NCBI RefSeq assembly: GCF_017792385.1
Contig: NZ_CP051230.1
Coordinates: 3,534,001-3,598,000 of the forward strand
Reading direction: 5' to 3'
Source: Hyphomonas sp.
GTDB taxonomy: Bacteria; Pseudomonadota; Alphaproteobacteria; Caulobacterales; Hyphomonadaceae
Length of the DNA stretch: 64,000 nucleotides
Under the pieces are notes generated by a model, which was not told the DNA's origin, did no database searches, and was given only the letters and a program-made list of their open reading frames with translations. Positions 16,972 through 24,775 of the stretch are shown piece by piece (position 1 is the stretch's first letter; the number at the start of each line of letters is the position of its first letter). Both the position numbers and the translations under genes were made by a program.

Positions 16972-17865
16972 CTAGTCCTGCGGTGCCGGCGTGTCCGTGT
17001 CATTGACGATGGGACCGGGTTCCAGCACGCGGAGCAGCGAGGCAGGAACCTCGCCCGCCGGGCAGGCTTCGGTCAGCGTGTAGGCATTGCCGACGCCCGG
17101 CGCAGCCGCCTGAACCGGTGCGGTGATGGTCTGCGACCGGAAGATCCAGCTGAGCAGGAACATGGCGAACACGGCCGCAGCAACCGCCGCGATCGTCCCC
17201 CATCCCATGCCGAGGTCCGGCTTTTCCGGTTCGCCGACGGGACGGGCGGGACGGCTGGCGGACGAGGTTGCCGTCGTGGCGGGCTTGACTGAAGCCTTCG
17301 CCAGCGCGGCGGCGCTGGCCGTTTCGGCGGCGGGCGCAGGCTTGATGCCCATCGCCTTCTCACGCTTTTTCTTCGCATCGATGGCAAGTGGGTCATCGGG
17401 GTGCGCGGCGAGCCAGTCTTCGCGGGCCTCTTCATCCTTGGAGCCGAAGCCCATCCACTGGCGCAGATCGGAGCGACCGTCACGCGCGCCCAGTTCCTCG
17501 ACCACCTTGTAGAAGCCTTCCGGCATCTTGCGGGAGGTCATGCCCTCGATCGAGAATCGCTTGTCGCTCTTGAACGGCTCGTAAGGGATGGTCTTGTCGA
17601 GGCTGACCTGAGCCAGCATGCCCGGCCGGGAATGACCGACAGACGCCGCAGCACGCACCCAGTCGCTCTTCACGGCATGTTCGGACCACATGACCAGCAT
17701 GTATTTGGAGTTTCCGGCATTGCGGGCATCCTTGGCATCGAAGGTCGTGTCGGTCTGCTTCTGGTCGAACCAGACCTTGAACTTCAGCGACCGCAACCGG
17801 CGGGCGACCAGCTTGGCCATGTCCCGGTCTTCGATCGCAGATACAAGAAAAACATCGTACGCCAT
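16972..17865 (-). CDS. Membrane-anchored TIR-like domain protein
   Basis: A 297-residue protein. Residues 1-80 resemble a TIR domain: YDVFLVSAIEDRDMAKLVA, KVWFDQKQ and YMLVMWSEHAVKSDWVRAA. In NAD-cleaving TIR domains a glutamate follows the conserved Trp by four positions; here W69+4 is Ala73, so catalysis is doubtful. A charged, alanine-rich linker (about 160-215) leads to one membrane segment at about 222-242 and a C-terminal tail of about 55 residues. AAGAGGTGG precedes the ATG at 17865. Neighbours are housekeeping genes, not a defence island. A signalling or scaffold role is possible; function unknown. Confidence 0.7.
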   Translation of the reverse strand: MAYDVFLVSAIEDRDMAKLVARRLRSLKFKVWFDQKQTDTTFDAKDARNAGNSKYMLVMWSEHAVKSDWVRAAASVGHSRPGMLAQVSLDKTIPYEPFKSDKRFSIEGMTSRKMPEGFYKVVEELGARDGRSDLRQWMGFGSKDEEAREDWLAAHPDDPLAIDAKKKREKAMGIKPAPAAETASAAALAKASVKPATTATSSASRPARPVGEPEKPDLGMGWGTIAAVAAAVFAMFLLSWIFRSQTITAPVQAAAPGVGNAYTLTEACPAGEVPASLLRVLEPGPIVNDTDTPAPQD

Positions 17866-18013
17866 GTGCGCGCCACCTCTTGAAGTAACCGGCCAAGCAT
17901 ACTCATAGACCCTTAACATTCCACCCAATTCCGCTTTCAGGCGACTAATCGGGCTGTTTTTCGGCTGAGAATACGGCTAGTTGCGCGGCGAACCAGTTAT
18001 CGAGGAGACCGGC

Positions 18014-19111
18014 ATGGGCTTCAAATGCGGCATCGTGGGACTTCCCAATGTGGGCAAGTCCACGCTCTTCAACGCGCTCACCCAAACCGCTGCCGCGCAG
18101 GCCGCGAACTATCCCTTCTGCACCATTGAGCCGAATGTCGGCGAAGTGGCCGTTCCGGAACCGCGCCTGAAGAAGCTGGCGGAAGTGGCAGGGTCGAAGG
18201 AGATCATTCCGGCTCGCATGAACTTTGTCGACATTGCCGGACTGGTCGAGGGCGCCTCGCAGGGTGAAGGCCTTGGCAACAAGTTCCTGGCCAACATCCG
18301 CGAGACGGATGCCATCCTGTATGTACTCCGCTGTTTCGAAAATGACGACATCACACATGTCAGCGGAAAGGTGGATCCGATTGCCGATTTCGAAGTCGTC
18401 GAGACCGAGCTGATGCTGGCGGACCTGGAGAGCCTGGAAAAGCGCAAGGCCAACGTCATCAAGAAGGCCAATTCCGGCGACAAGGAAGCCAAGGCCCAGG
18501 TCGCCCTGATCGATCTGGCCCTCAATGAACTGACGAATGGGCGCCCGGCCCGCCGCGCCGATGTTCCGAAGGATGACCTCAAAGCCTGGAACATGCTGCA
18601 GCTGCTGACGTCAAAGCCGGTCCTTTTTGTGGCCAATGTCGACGAGGAAAGCGCCGCAACCGGCAATGCCTATTCTGAGCAGGTTGTGGCCCGCGCCAAA
18701 GAAGAAGGCGCAGCCTGTGTGGTGATTTCCGCGCAGATCGAATCCGAACTGGCGATGCTGGATGAGCCGGATCGCAGCGAATATCTCGAAACGCTCGGCC
18801 TGGAAGAGCCGGGACTGTCGCGCTTGATCCATGCAGGCTACACGCTGCTGGGCCTGCAGACCTATTTCACGGCAGGCCCGAAAGAGGCCCGCGCCTGGAC
18901 AATCCGCAAGGGCTGGACCGCTCCGAAGGCGGCCGGTGTCATCCACGGCGATTTCGAGAAGGGCTTCATTCGCGCCGAAACCGTCGCCTATGCGGACTAC
19001 ATCGCTCATGGCGGTGAAGCCGGTTCAAAGGATGCGGGGAAAATGCGTTCGGAAGGCAAGGACTACATCGTTCAGGATGGCGATGTGATGCTGTTCCGCT
19101 TCAATGTCTGA
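18014..19111 (+). CDS. ychF: YchF, redox-responsive ATPase of the Obg family
   Basis: A 365-residue, ribosome-associated P-loop protein, usual length 363. G1 is CGIVGLPNVGKSTLFNALT, G3 DIAGLVEGASQGEGLGN, and the G4 region FVANVDEES lacks the NKxD guanine specificity motif, as expected for a protein that prefers ATP. The C-terminal TGS domain includes ARAWTIRKG and VIHGDFEKGFIRAE. GAGGAGA lies before the ATG. Its stop abuts the stop of the convergent acyltransferase gene with no gap and no obvious terminator. Confidence 0.95.
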   Translation: MGFKCGIVGLPNVGKSTLFNALTQTAAAQAANYPFCTIEPNVGEVAVPEPRLKKLAEVAGSKEIIPARMNFVDIAGLVEGASQGEGLGNKFLANIRETDAILYVLRCFENDDITHVSGKVDPIADFEVVETELMLADLESLEKRKANVIKKANSGDKEAKAQVALIDLALNELTNGRPARRADVPKDDLKAWNMLQLLTSKPVLFVANVDEESAATGNAYSEQVVARAKEEGAACVVISAQIESELAMLDEPDRSEYLETLGLEEPGLSRLIHAGYTLLGLQTYFTAGPKEARAWTIRKGWTAPKAAGVIHGDFEKGFIRAETVAYADYIAHGGEAGSKDAGKMRSEGKDYIVQDGDVMLFRFNV

Positions 19112-20176
19112 TCATTTCGCCGGCAGCGCAGCCCGCTGACGGGCGTGGCGGCTGCCGGCAAGGCTGGCCCATGCCGGACGCTCGTACAGAATGCGCAGGG
19201 GCGTGTTGCGGATCAACGCATGGAAGGCCAGCGGCAGGCCGACCGCCACCAGAAGTGTGAGAGCGCTGGTCCATCCGATCCCGCCGAACAGCGCGCCCGT
19301 GCGCGGCAGGACGAGCCGCTCGATGGCGAGCAACGGGAAGACAAAGCTGAGATAGATAACGATCGAGTACTGGCCGCAATAGCGCAGGAAATCCGCCATC
19401 CGGAACCGGGTCAGCAGGGCCGAGGCCACGCACACCGCTGTGGCGCCGGCCATGCCGAGCAGGAAGCTTGTCAGGAATTCCTCTTGCAGGCCGAGCGTGA
19501 CGGCCCACCAGTTCATGCCGCCCCACACAAGAAGGCCCACCAGGCCGGCAAGTGGGGCTTGTGCGGCCCGACCGGCGAACCGGAAGATCTGCGGCGCGAA
19601 GGCATAGCCCATGAAGAAATAGACGTAGCGATTGGCGAACCGGTCAATCACGCTGAAGCCGGTATCGATGAAGCCCAACTGGTAGAGGGACTGCAGCAGG
19701 AAGGCGCCGGCAAACACCATCCAGACCGGCAGATGCCGCACAAGGCGCGTGACGACGTAGAAGATCGCCAGCATGTGCACGAACCAGAGCGAATTTGACG
19801 GCTCAACGAAGCTGAATGCCCAGAGTTTCAGGGCGTAGGCCGGATGGGCCACCAGTGTGTCGTACTCGACGACCGGGAATTGCAGCGCCAGCCAGAGCAC
19901 ATAGAAATAGATGAAATGCACCACTTTGCGGTCGACATAGTCCAGCAAGGGTCCATGAATGCTGCGGCTGAGGAACAGACCGGCGACGAGAAAGAAATCC
20001 GGCATCCGGAAAGGACGCGCGAAATCAACGACCGCGTGCATCCAGCCCTGACCGTCCAGCACATGCTCAACGCCATAGACCGTATGCATCATCACGACGA
20101 GGATGATGCAGATACCCTTGGCATAATCGACCCAGTCGACACGCTCATTCTGTGAGGCAATCGGGTCAGTGGACAT
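19112..20176 (-). CDS. Acyltransferase family 3 membrane protein
   Basis: A 354-residue multi-pass inner-membrane O-acyltransferase (PF01757 type). The N-terminus has VDYAKGICIILVVMMHTVYG with the family's conserved His, then RPFRMPDFFLVAGLFLSR. Alternating hydrophobic segments continue to the C-terminus. Members acetylate or succinylate surface polysaccharides, periplasmic glucans (OpgC) or lipids; the acceptor is not predictable. It lies 31 bases downstream of the ATP-grasp-like gene on the same strand, so the two are probably co-transcribed and may modify one surface molecule. Confidence 0.85.
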   Translation of the reverse strand: MSTDPIASQNERVDWVDYAKGICIILVVMMHTVYGVEHVLDGQGWMHAVVDFARPFRMPDFFLVAGLFLSRSIHGPLLDYVDRKVVHFIYFYVLWLALQFPVVEYDTLVAHPAYALKLWAFSFVEPSNSLWFVHMLAIFYVVTRLVRHLPVWMVFAGAFLLQSLYQLGFIDTGFSVIDRFANRYVYFFMGYAFAPQIFRFAGRAAQAPLAGLVGLLVWGGMNWWAVTLGLQEEFLTSFLLGMAGATAVCVASALLTRFRMADFLRYCGQYSIVIYLSFVFPLLAIERLVLPRTGALFGGIGWTSALTLLVAVGLPLAFHALIRNTPLRILYERPAWASLAGSRHARQRAALPAK

Positions 20177-20207
20177 TTGATATCTCCGTCAGGTCATCCG
20201 GGCATGC

Positions 20208-21287
20208 TCAGGCAGGAATTGCGGTCACGACTGAAAGCGGCGATTGCTGTGCCGCGGAAGACTTCAGGCAGGTAGCCATCCAGTCGAAGGAGCGGTTCAC
20301 ACGGTCGACCGCCCGCCTTTCTTCCGACAATACGCTCTGTACGCCGTCAGGCAGCCAGAAATAGGGATTTGCCTCCCAGATGATTACCTGCCCGTTCGGG
20401 CGCAGACTGTAGTCTACAGCAGCAAAATCGAGGCCGAGCGCGCGCACCGCAGCGACGAGGTCCGCCCGCCCGAATACAGGGGTCGCGAAATATTGCAGGT
20501 CTACCGCGATCAGTTCATCCAGCAGTGTCGCATTGTATCCAGCCTTCCGCGCCAGCGAACGGACCCGCCCGGCTTCGCGCGTGAACAGGCAGTTCGACAG
20601 GCCGACAATCGGACTCTCAGAGAAAAACAGGTGGCTGGCCATGACCTGGTCGCCGAAGACGAAGGCGCGCGCCTTGTGATGATAGCGCCGGAAGAGGTCT
20701 GAGCATCTGGCCGTGCTGTCGCGATACTCCTGACGGATGTCATGCATGCGCAACACTGCAGCAGCGCCGCTCCGGATCGGGGGCATCCTGTCGAGATCGG
20801 ACTTGGCGCGCAGGATGGCGACATCCCGCTGCGCGTGCTCTTCATCGCCGCGCACAATGCAGGGATAGCCGATGGCTTCGATCGCTGCCGGCAGCTGTGA
20901 CATATCCCGGACCGGAGCCACATTGGCGCTGGGAACGCCGCATTCATTCCATATGCGGGCCTGGCTGGTCTTGGACGTGTTGCTGAGCCCGTCCGGATGG
21001 TTGATCACCTTGAGCCCCCGGAAGGCGGCTTCCTTCGCGATATCCATGGCATCGAGATAGCAGGTCGGGTATTTCTGCTTCAGGGGGTCGCCAAGCCAGA
21101 AGAGCACCGTCCCGATGTCTGAAAAATCCGGAGTTCCGGTGCAGGTCGCATGGATGCGGATATCGTGGAACAGGGGATCATTGGTGGCGACGAGGCGTTT
21201 GAGGAAAACGTCACCTGTTGGCACATGACGGCCCCGCCCTGGCCCGTGGACCACCATCAGAATCTTTCGTTTTGCAACTGCGTGCAT
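20208..21287 (-). CDS. ATP-grasp-like protein of unknown function
   Basis: A 359-residue protein with no clear family recognised. Features fitting the ATP-grasp fold are IEAIGYPCIVRGDEEHAQ (lysine/nucleotide-loop position), FRRYHHKARAFVFGDQVM, and the metal-binding C-terminal strand VIIWEANPYFWLPDG, together with LGLDFAAVDYSLRPNG, which resembles the Gly-rich segment before the second metal ligand. ATP-grasp enzymes join a carboxylate to an amine or thiol. An N-terminal pre-ATP-grasp domain (KRKILMVVHGPGRGRHVP) is likely. It appears to be co-transcribed with the membrane acyltransferase, suggesting a role in making a surface conjugate or peptide. Confidence 0.6.
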   Translation of the reverse strand: MHAVAKRKILMVVHGPGRGRHVPTGDVFLKRLVATNDPLFHDIRIHATCTGTPDFSDIGTVLFWLGDPLKQKYPTCYLDAMDIAKEAAFRGLKVINHPDGLSNTSKTSQARIWNECGVPSANVAPVRDMSQLPAAIEAIGYPCIVRGDEEHAQRDVAILRAKSDLDRMPPIRSGAAAVLRMHDIRQEYRDSTARCSDLFRRYHHKARAFVFGDQVMASHLFFSESPIVGLSNCLFTREAGRVRSLARKAGYNATLLDELIAVDLQYFATPVFGRADLVAAVRALGLDFAAVDYSLRPNGQVIIWEANPYFWLPDGVQSVLSEERRAVDRVNRSFDWMATCLKSSAAQQSPLSVVTAIPA

Positions 21288-21442
21288 ATGTGTCGATTTC
21301 CCTAGAACGAGACAGGGCCGGTCGGCCGGGTCCTGTTGCGGGAATTACGCAAAACCCGTGCCAGTCCAGGCGCACCTGTACAAGCGGCCCTGCCCCGGCC
21401 TACAACCTGCCGCACCCGACCCGATGCAGGACCCAACACAGC

Positions 21443-22480
21443 ATGTCTTCCCCTCCGCCCCTGTCAGCCCCAGAGACCGATGCGACACTGGAAACCCGGA
21501 TTGCAGCGGCAATTGATGGAAAGACGAAACCCTTGGGTGCGCTGGGGGCGATTGAGCCGCTGGCCGCCCGGATTGCGCAAATCCAGGGAACCCTGATGCC
21601 GCGGGCCGATACGTGCCGCCTGACGATCTTTGCGGCCGATCACGGCATGGCCCGAGCAGGCGTCTCGGCGTTTCCCCAGGATGTGACCCGGCAGATGGTG
21701 TTCAATTTCCTGACGGGCGGCGCAGCGGCCAATGTCTTCGCACGCTCCGTCGGCGCCGACGTGCAGGTCGTGGACGCCGGGGTCGCGGGTGTGCCGATTG
21801 AGCATCCCGACCTGATCTCGCGCCGCATGGGCGACGGCACCGCCAATGCCATCGAGGGCCCTGCCATGACATCTGCCGTGTGTGACGCCGCCTTGTCGGC
21901 CGGCATGACACTCGGCCGGGAGGGTCAGGTGGCCGTGGCGTGTTTTGGCGAAATGGGCATCGGGAATACATCCTCCGCGAGCCTGGTGGCGGCCAAGATC
22001 CTTGGCGTACCGGTGAGCGTGCTGACCGGCCGGGGCACGGGCCTGGACGATGCCGGACTGGACCGGAAACGCGCCCTTCTGGAACAGGCTGCGGCGCGAA
22101 CGGGGCCGGATCTGGATGCCCATACGGCGCTGCAGCACTTTGGCGGGTTCGAGATCGTCATGATGGCGGGGGCCATGATGGGCGCCGCGGAGACCGGCAG
22201 GATCGTTCTGGTCGATGGATTCATCGCATCAGTCGCGGCCCTTGCCGCCGTCCGGATCGCACCCGAATGCCGGACCAACATGGTCTTCGCGCACCAATCC
22301 GCCGAGGCGGGCCACAGGCGCGTGCTGACAGCGCTGGACGCCGCCCCCCTGTTGCAGCTGGACATGCGGCTGGGCGAAGGCACGGGCGCCCTGCTGGCCT
22401 TCCCGCTGGTGAGAGCAGCTGCCGACATGCTGCGCGACATGGCGAGCTTCGAAAGCGCTGGCGTCAGCGGACCGGCATGA
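21443..22480 (+). CDS. cobT: Nicotinate-nucleotide--dimethylbenzimidazole phosphoribosyltransferase
   Basis: CobT activates the lower ligand of vitamin B12, making alpha-ribazole phosphate from nicotinate mononucleotide and a benzimidazole. The 345-residue length is typical. Family motifs are DGKTKPLGALGAIEPLA, TIFAADHGMARAGVSAFP, NFLTGGAAANVFA, FGEMGIGNTSSASL and MMGAAETGRIVLVDGFI with the catalytic Glu region near the C-terminus. The ATG at 21443 gives the family N-terminus; the open frame to 21218 overlaps the divergent gene. It heads cobT-cobS-cobC-cobO, whose genes overlap by 3-10 bases. No B12 riboswitch was seen upstream of it. Confidence 0.95.
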   Translation: MSSPPPLSAPETDATLETRIAAAIDGKTKPLGALGAIEPLAARIAQIQGTLMPRADTCRLTIFAADHGMARAGVSAFPQDVTRQMVFNFLTGGAAANVFARSVGADVQVVDAGVAGVPIEHPDLISRRMGDGTANAIEGPAMTSAVCDAALSAGMTLGREGQVAVACFGEMGIGNTSSASLVAAKILGVPVSVLTGRGTGLDDAGLDRKRALLEQAAARTGPDLDAHTALQHFGGFEIVMMAGAMMGAAETGRIVLVDGFIASVAALAAVRIAPECRTNMVFAHQSAEAGHRRVLTALDAAPLLQLDMRLGEGTGALLAFPLVRAAADMLRDMASFESAGVSGPA

Positions 22481-23235
22481 AGGGCGAGTGGGCCAAATTG
22501 GTTCTGGCGGCGCAGTTCCTGACGCGTCTGCCACTGCGGACGGATCGGCTGTTCTCGGCCGGGCGGATGGCCGACGCACCGCGCTACTTTCCTCTGGTGG
22601 GCCTCTTGATCGGTGTCGCAAGCGCGGGGGCGTACTGGCTGGCGGCACTGGCGCTGCCGCATCTGGTTGCGGTGATTGTGGCGATCAGTGCCGGCCTGTT
22701 GCTGACCGGGGCATTCCATGAAGACGGCCTGGCCGACACGTTCGACGGCATTGGCGGCGGCCTGACGCGCGACCAATCCCTTGAAATCATGAAAGATAGC
22801 AGGCTCGGGACCTATGGCACGGCCGCGCTGGTCGGGGCGCTGGCGCTGAAGGCGGCAGCCCTGGCCGCAATGCCGCCATTCTGGGTCATTGCCAGCCTGC
22901 CGCTGGCACATTGCGCATCGCGCCTGTCAGCGGTGCTGGTCATCGCCACGAGCCGCTATGTGCGGGAGGAAGATACAGGCAAACCGGTCTCGCAGGGACT
23001 GTCATCAGCAAGCCTCGGTGTGGCCAGTGTCATTGGGCTCGGAGCCGTTTCAATCAGTCTCATCTGGTGCCAGCCCATTGCACTGGTTTCCGGACTGGCC
23101 CTGATGGGTGTCATGCATGTCGCGATGCGGCTCATGTTCGAACCGAAGCTTGGCGGCTATACCGGCGACACGCTCGGCGCGGTGCAGCAGGCGAGCGAGA
23201 TCGGCTTTTATCTCGGCGTGCTCGCATGGCTCTGA
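22477..23235 (+). CDS. cobS: Adenosylcobinamide-GDP ribazoletransferase (cobalamin synthase)
   Basis: A 252-residue integral membrane enzyme that joins adenosylcobinamide-GDP to alpha-ribazole or its phosphate, the last assembly step of B12. Motifs LAAQFLTRLPL, GLLLTGAFHEDGLADTFDGIGGG and EIMKDSRLGTYGTAAL are diagnostic; the acidic HEDGLAD loop binds metal. The start codon overlaps the cobT stop as ATGA, and the end overlaps the phosphatase gene by ten bases. Confidence 0.95.
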   Translation: MKGEWAKLVLAAQFLTRLPLRTDRLFSAGRMADAPRYFPLVGLLIGVASAGAYWLAALALPHLVAVIVAISAGLLLTGAFHEDGLADTFDGIGGGLTRDQSLEIMKDSRLGTYGTAALVGALALKAAALAAMPPFWVIASLPLAHCASRLSAVLVIATSRYVREEDTGKPVSQGLSSASLGVASVIGLGAVSISLIWCQPIALVSGLALMGVMHVAMRLMFEPKLGGYTGDTLGAVQQASEIGFYLGVLAWL

Positions 23236-23768
23236 CCCTGCTGCGCCATACAACGCCCGATGTGGCCGCCGGCATCTGTTATGGACGGACCGATCTCGAA
23301 CTGGCCGCCAGTTTCGAAGCGGAAGCCCGCCAGGTCGTGCACACATTGCCGGGCGTCGACCGCATCATCTCCAGTCCGCTCCGCCGGTGCGCGAGTCTGG
23401 CCGATTTTGTCGGACAACGGACGGGCTTGTCCCCCATTCATGATGACCGGCTGGTGGAGATGGATTTCGGACGTTGGGAGATGCAGGCCTGGACAGACCT
23501 GCCCCGTCATGAACTCGACGCCTGGGCGGCAGACTTTCTGGACGCCCGGCCGCATGGCGGGGAAAGCGTCGCGGAGCTGACGGCACGCACGCACTCTGCC
23601 ATCACCGACTGGAACGCGCCCGACCAGCACACGCTGGTGGTGACCCATGCCGGGGTGATCAAGGCGATCTTTGCGGCATTGGGAGGAGCCCATCATTATC
23701 GCAGCACGATCTCGTATGGCGGTCAGGTCACGCTGCTCGAACACGCTGAAAGGAATGCCCCGACATGA
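23226..23768 (+). CDS. cobC: Histidine phosphatase family protein, alpha-ribazole phosphatase type
   Basis: A 180-residue phosphoglycerate-mutase-like phosphatase. The catalytic His lies in LTLLRHTTPD near residue 7, the second His in LVVTHAGVIKAI, with the supporting arginine in SSPLRRCASLA. In B12 synthesis such enzymes dephosphorylate alpha-ribazole phosphate or the cobalamin phosphate. Its position between cobS and cobO, with overlapping ends, supports this role. The symbol follows Salmonella usage and differs from the Pseudomonas cobC aminotransferase. Confidence 0.88.
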   Translation: MALTLLRHTTPDVAAGICYGRTDLELAASFEAEARQVVHTLPGVDRIISSPLRRCASLADFVGQRTGLSPIHDDRLVEMDFGRWEMQAWTDLPRHELDAWAADFLDARPHGGESVAELTARTHSAITDWNAPDQHTLVVTHAGVIKAIFAALGGAHHYRSTISYGGQVTLLEHAERNAPT

Positions 23769-24367
23769 CGGACGACACCGACCATACCGAAAAGATGAAG
23801 GCACTGCAGGCCGAGCAACGCAAGAAGACGGAGGCCGCCAGCGAGCCGGACCGGGGGCTGGTTCTGGTGCACACCGGCAATGGCAAGGGCAAGTCGAGTT
23901 CTGCCTTCGGCGTGATCGCCCGCGCCCTAGGCTGGGGCCAGAAGGTCGGCGTGGTCCAGTTCATCAAGGGCAAGTGGATCACCGGCGAGCGGCAATTCTT
24001 CAGAAGATTCCCGGACCAGCTGGACTGGCACACAATGGGCGAAGGCTTCACCTGGGACACACAGGACAAGACGCGCGACATTGCGGCGGTCGAAGCCGCC
24101 TTTGCGCGGGCGACGGAGATGATGGCGAGTGGCGCCCATGATCTGGTCGTGCTGGACGAGATCAATATCGCCATGCGGTATGACTATCTGTCGACCGAGG
24201 CCGTTCTGAATGGCCTGAAGGCGCGGGCCGACCAGACCAGTGTGATCCTGACCGGACGCGACGCCAAGCCTGAGCTCTGCGACTATGCCGACCTTGTCAG
24301 CGAGATGGTCGAGATCAAGCATCCCTTCAAGGCGGGATTGAAAGCCAAGCGCGGGGTCGATTTCTGA
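23765..24367 (+). CDS. cobO: Cob(I)yrinic acid a,c-diamide adenosyltransferase (CobO/BtuR type)
   Basis: A 200-residue cytoplasmic enzyme that transfers the 5'-deoxyadenosyl group from ATP to reduced corrinoid. The P-loop is VLVHTGNGKGKSSSAFG near residue 40, followed by KVGVVQFIKGKW, and LVVLDEINIAMRYDYL gives the Walker B-like motif. The charged N-terminal 30 residues are usual for the family. It overlaps the phosphatase gene by four bases (ATGA) and is the last gene before the B12 riboswitch region. Confidence 0.95.
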   Translation: MTDDTDHTEKMKALQAEQRKKTEAASEPDRGLVLVHTGNGKGKSSSAFGVIARALGWGQKVGVVQFIKGKWITGERQFFRRFPDQLDWHTMGEGFTWDTQDKTRDIAAVEAAFARATEMMASGAHDLVVLDEINIAMRYDYLSTEAVLNGLKARADQTSVILTGRDAKPELCDYADLVSEMVEIKHPFKAGLKAKRGVDF

Positions 24368-24391
24368 GCAATTTGCCGCGCATCCTGTCGC

Positions 24392-24409
24392 GCTGTCAGT
24401 ATTGACAGC
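24392..24409 (+). repeat. Perfect hairpin after cobO
   Basis: GCTGTCA (24392-24398) and TGACAGC (24403-24409) form a 7-pair stem with loop GTAT. No T-run follows, so termination of cobO by it alone is doubtful. Its right arm overlaps the proposed -35 of the riboswitch promoter. Confidence 0.5.
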
Positions 24410-24430
24410 CCGAGGGGCTTGCAACATTAC
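24402..24430 (+). promoter_or_regulatory. Sigma70-type promoter of the btuB riboswitch transcript
   Basis: TTGACA (24402-24407), a 17-base spacer and CATTAC (24425-24430) predict transcription from about 24437, which coincides with the first conserved bases of the cobalamin riboswitch. The -35 is consensus; the -10 is weak. Confidence 0.5.
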
Positions 24431-24436
24431 CAGCGT

Positions 24437-24602
24437 CAGATGGTGCTTTCTGCAAGGAAAGCTAAGAGGGAAGCCGATGAGAATTCGGCGCTGTACCCGC
24501 AACTGTGAGCCGGGAGTTGAAGGCCAAGATGCCACTGGAGCAATCGCTCTGGGAAGGCGGCCGGAGACGCGGATCGGTGAGCCAGGAGACCTGCCATCGC
24601 GT
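24437..24602 (+). promoter_or_regulatory. Cobalamin (B12) riboswitch
   Basis: The conserved core is readable in order: TGGTGC near 24441, AAGAGGGAAGCCGATGAGAA (24463-24482), the B12 box CGCTGTACCCGCAACTGTGA (24488-24507), CCACTG (24532-24537), CTGGGAAGGCGG and the 3' box GAGCCAGGAGACCTGCCATC ending near 24598. Cobalamin binding to this aptamer normally shuts off the downstream gene, here the TonB receptor btuB and the transport and assembly operon behind it. Confidence 0.93.
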
Positions 24603-24775
24603 CGTTCGTCCGGAGGCCGGGAATAGTTCTCAGCGGGCGGGAAGGCACTGATGCCTCTCCTTCGTAACGACACCTGAACCCTTGGGCCTGGCCGTCCGCA
24701 CCGTTCCCCGGTGAGGCCAGATTGTCGTTATGAACTGCATCCACCATTCGGGCGGCTGGGATGCGAGGAAAACAC
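24603..24775 (+). promoter_or_regulatory. btuB leader, presumed expression platform
   Basis: No gene is seen here. AACGACA at about 24665 and TGTCGTT at about 24724 can pair, enclosing CTGGCC and GGCCAG, so a long stem can form between the aptamer and the start codon. No terminator T-run is present. Control of translation initiation, by hiding the GAGGA before the ATG at 24776, is therefore more likely than transcription termination, but this is inference. Confidence 0.45.

Noticed and set aside
16972..17865. TIR-based antiphage system
   Set aside because: No partner gene such as a sensor, nuclease or cyclase is adjacent, the catalytic Glu seems lost, and neighbours are housekeeping genes.
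21288..21442. Second B12 riboswitch upstream of cobT
   Set aside because: The conserved B12 box and the GAGCCAGGAGACCTGCC box are absent on both strands; only a short GC hairpin is seen.
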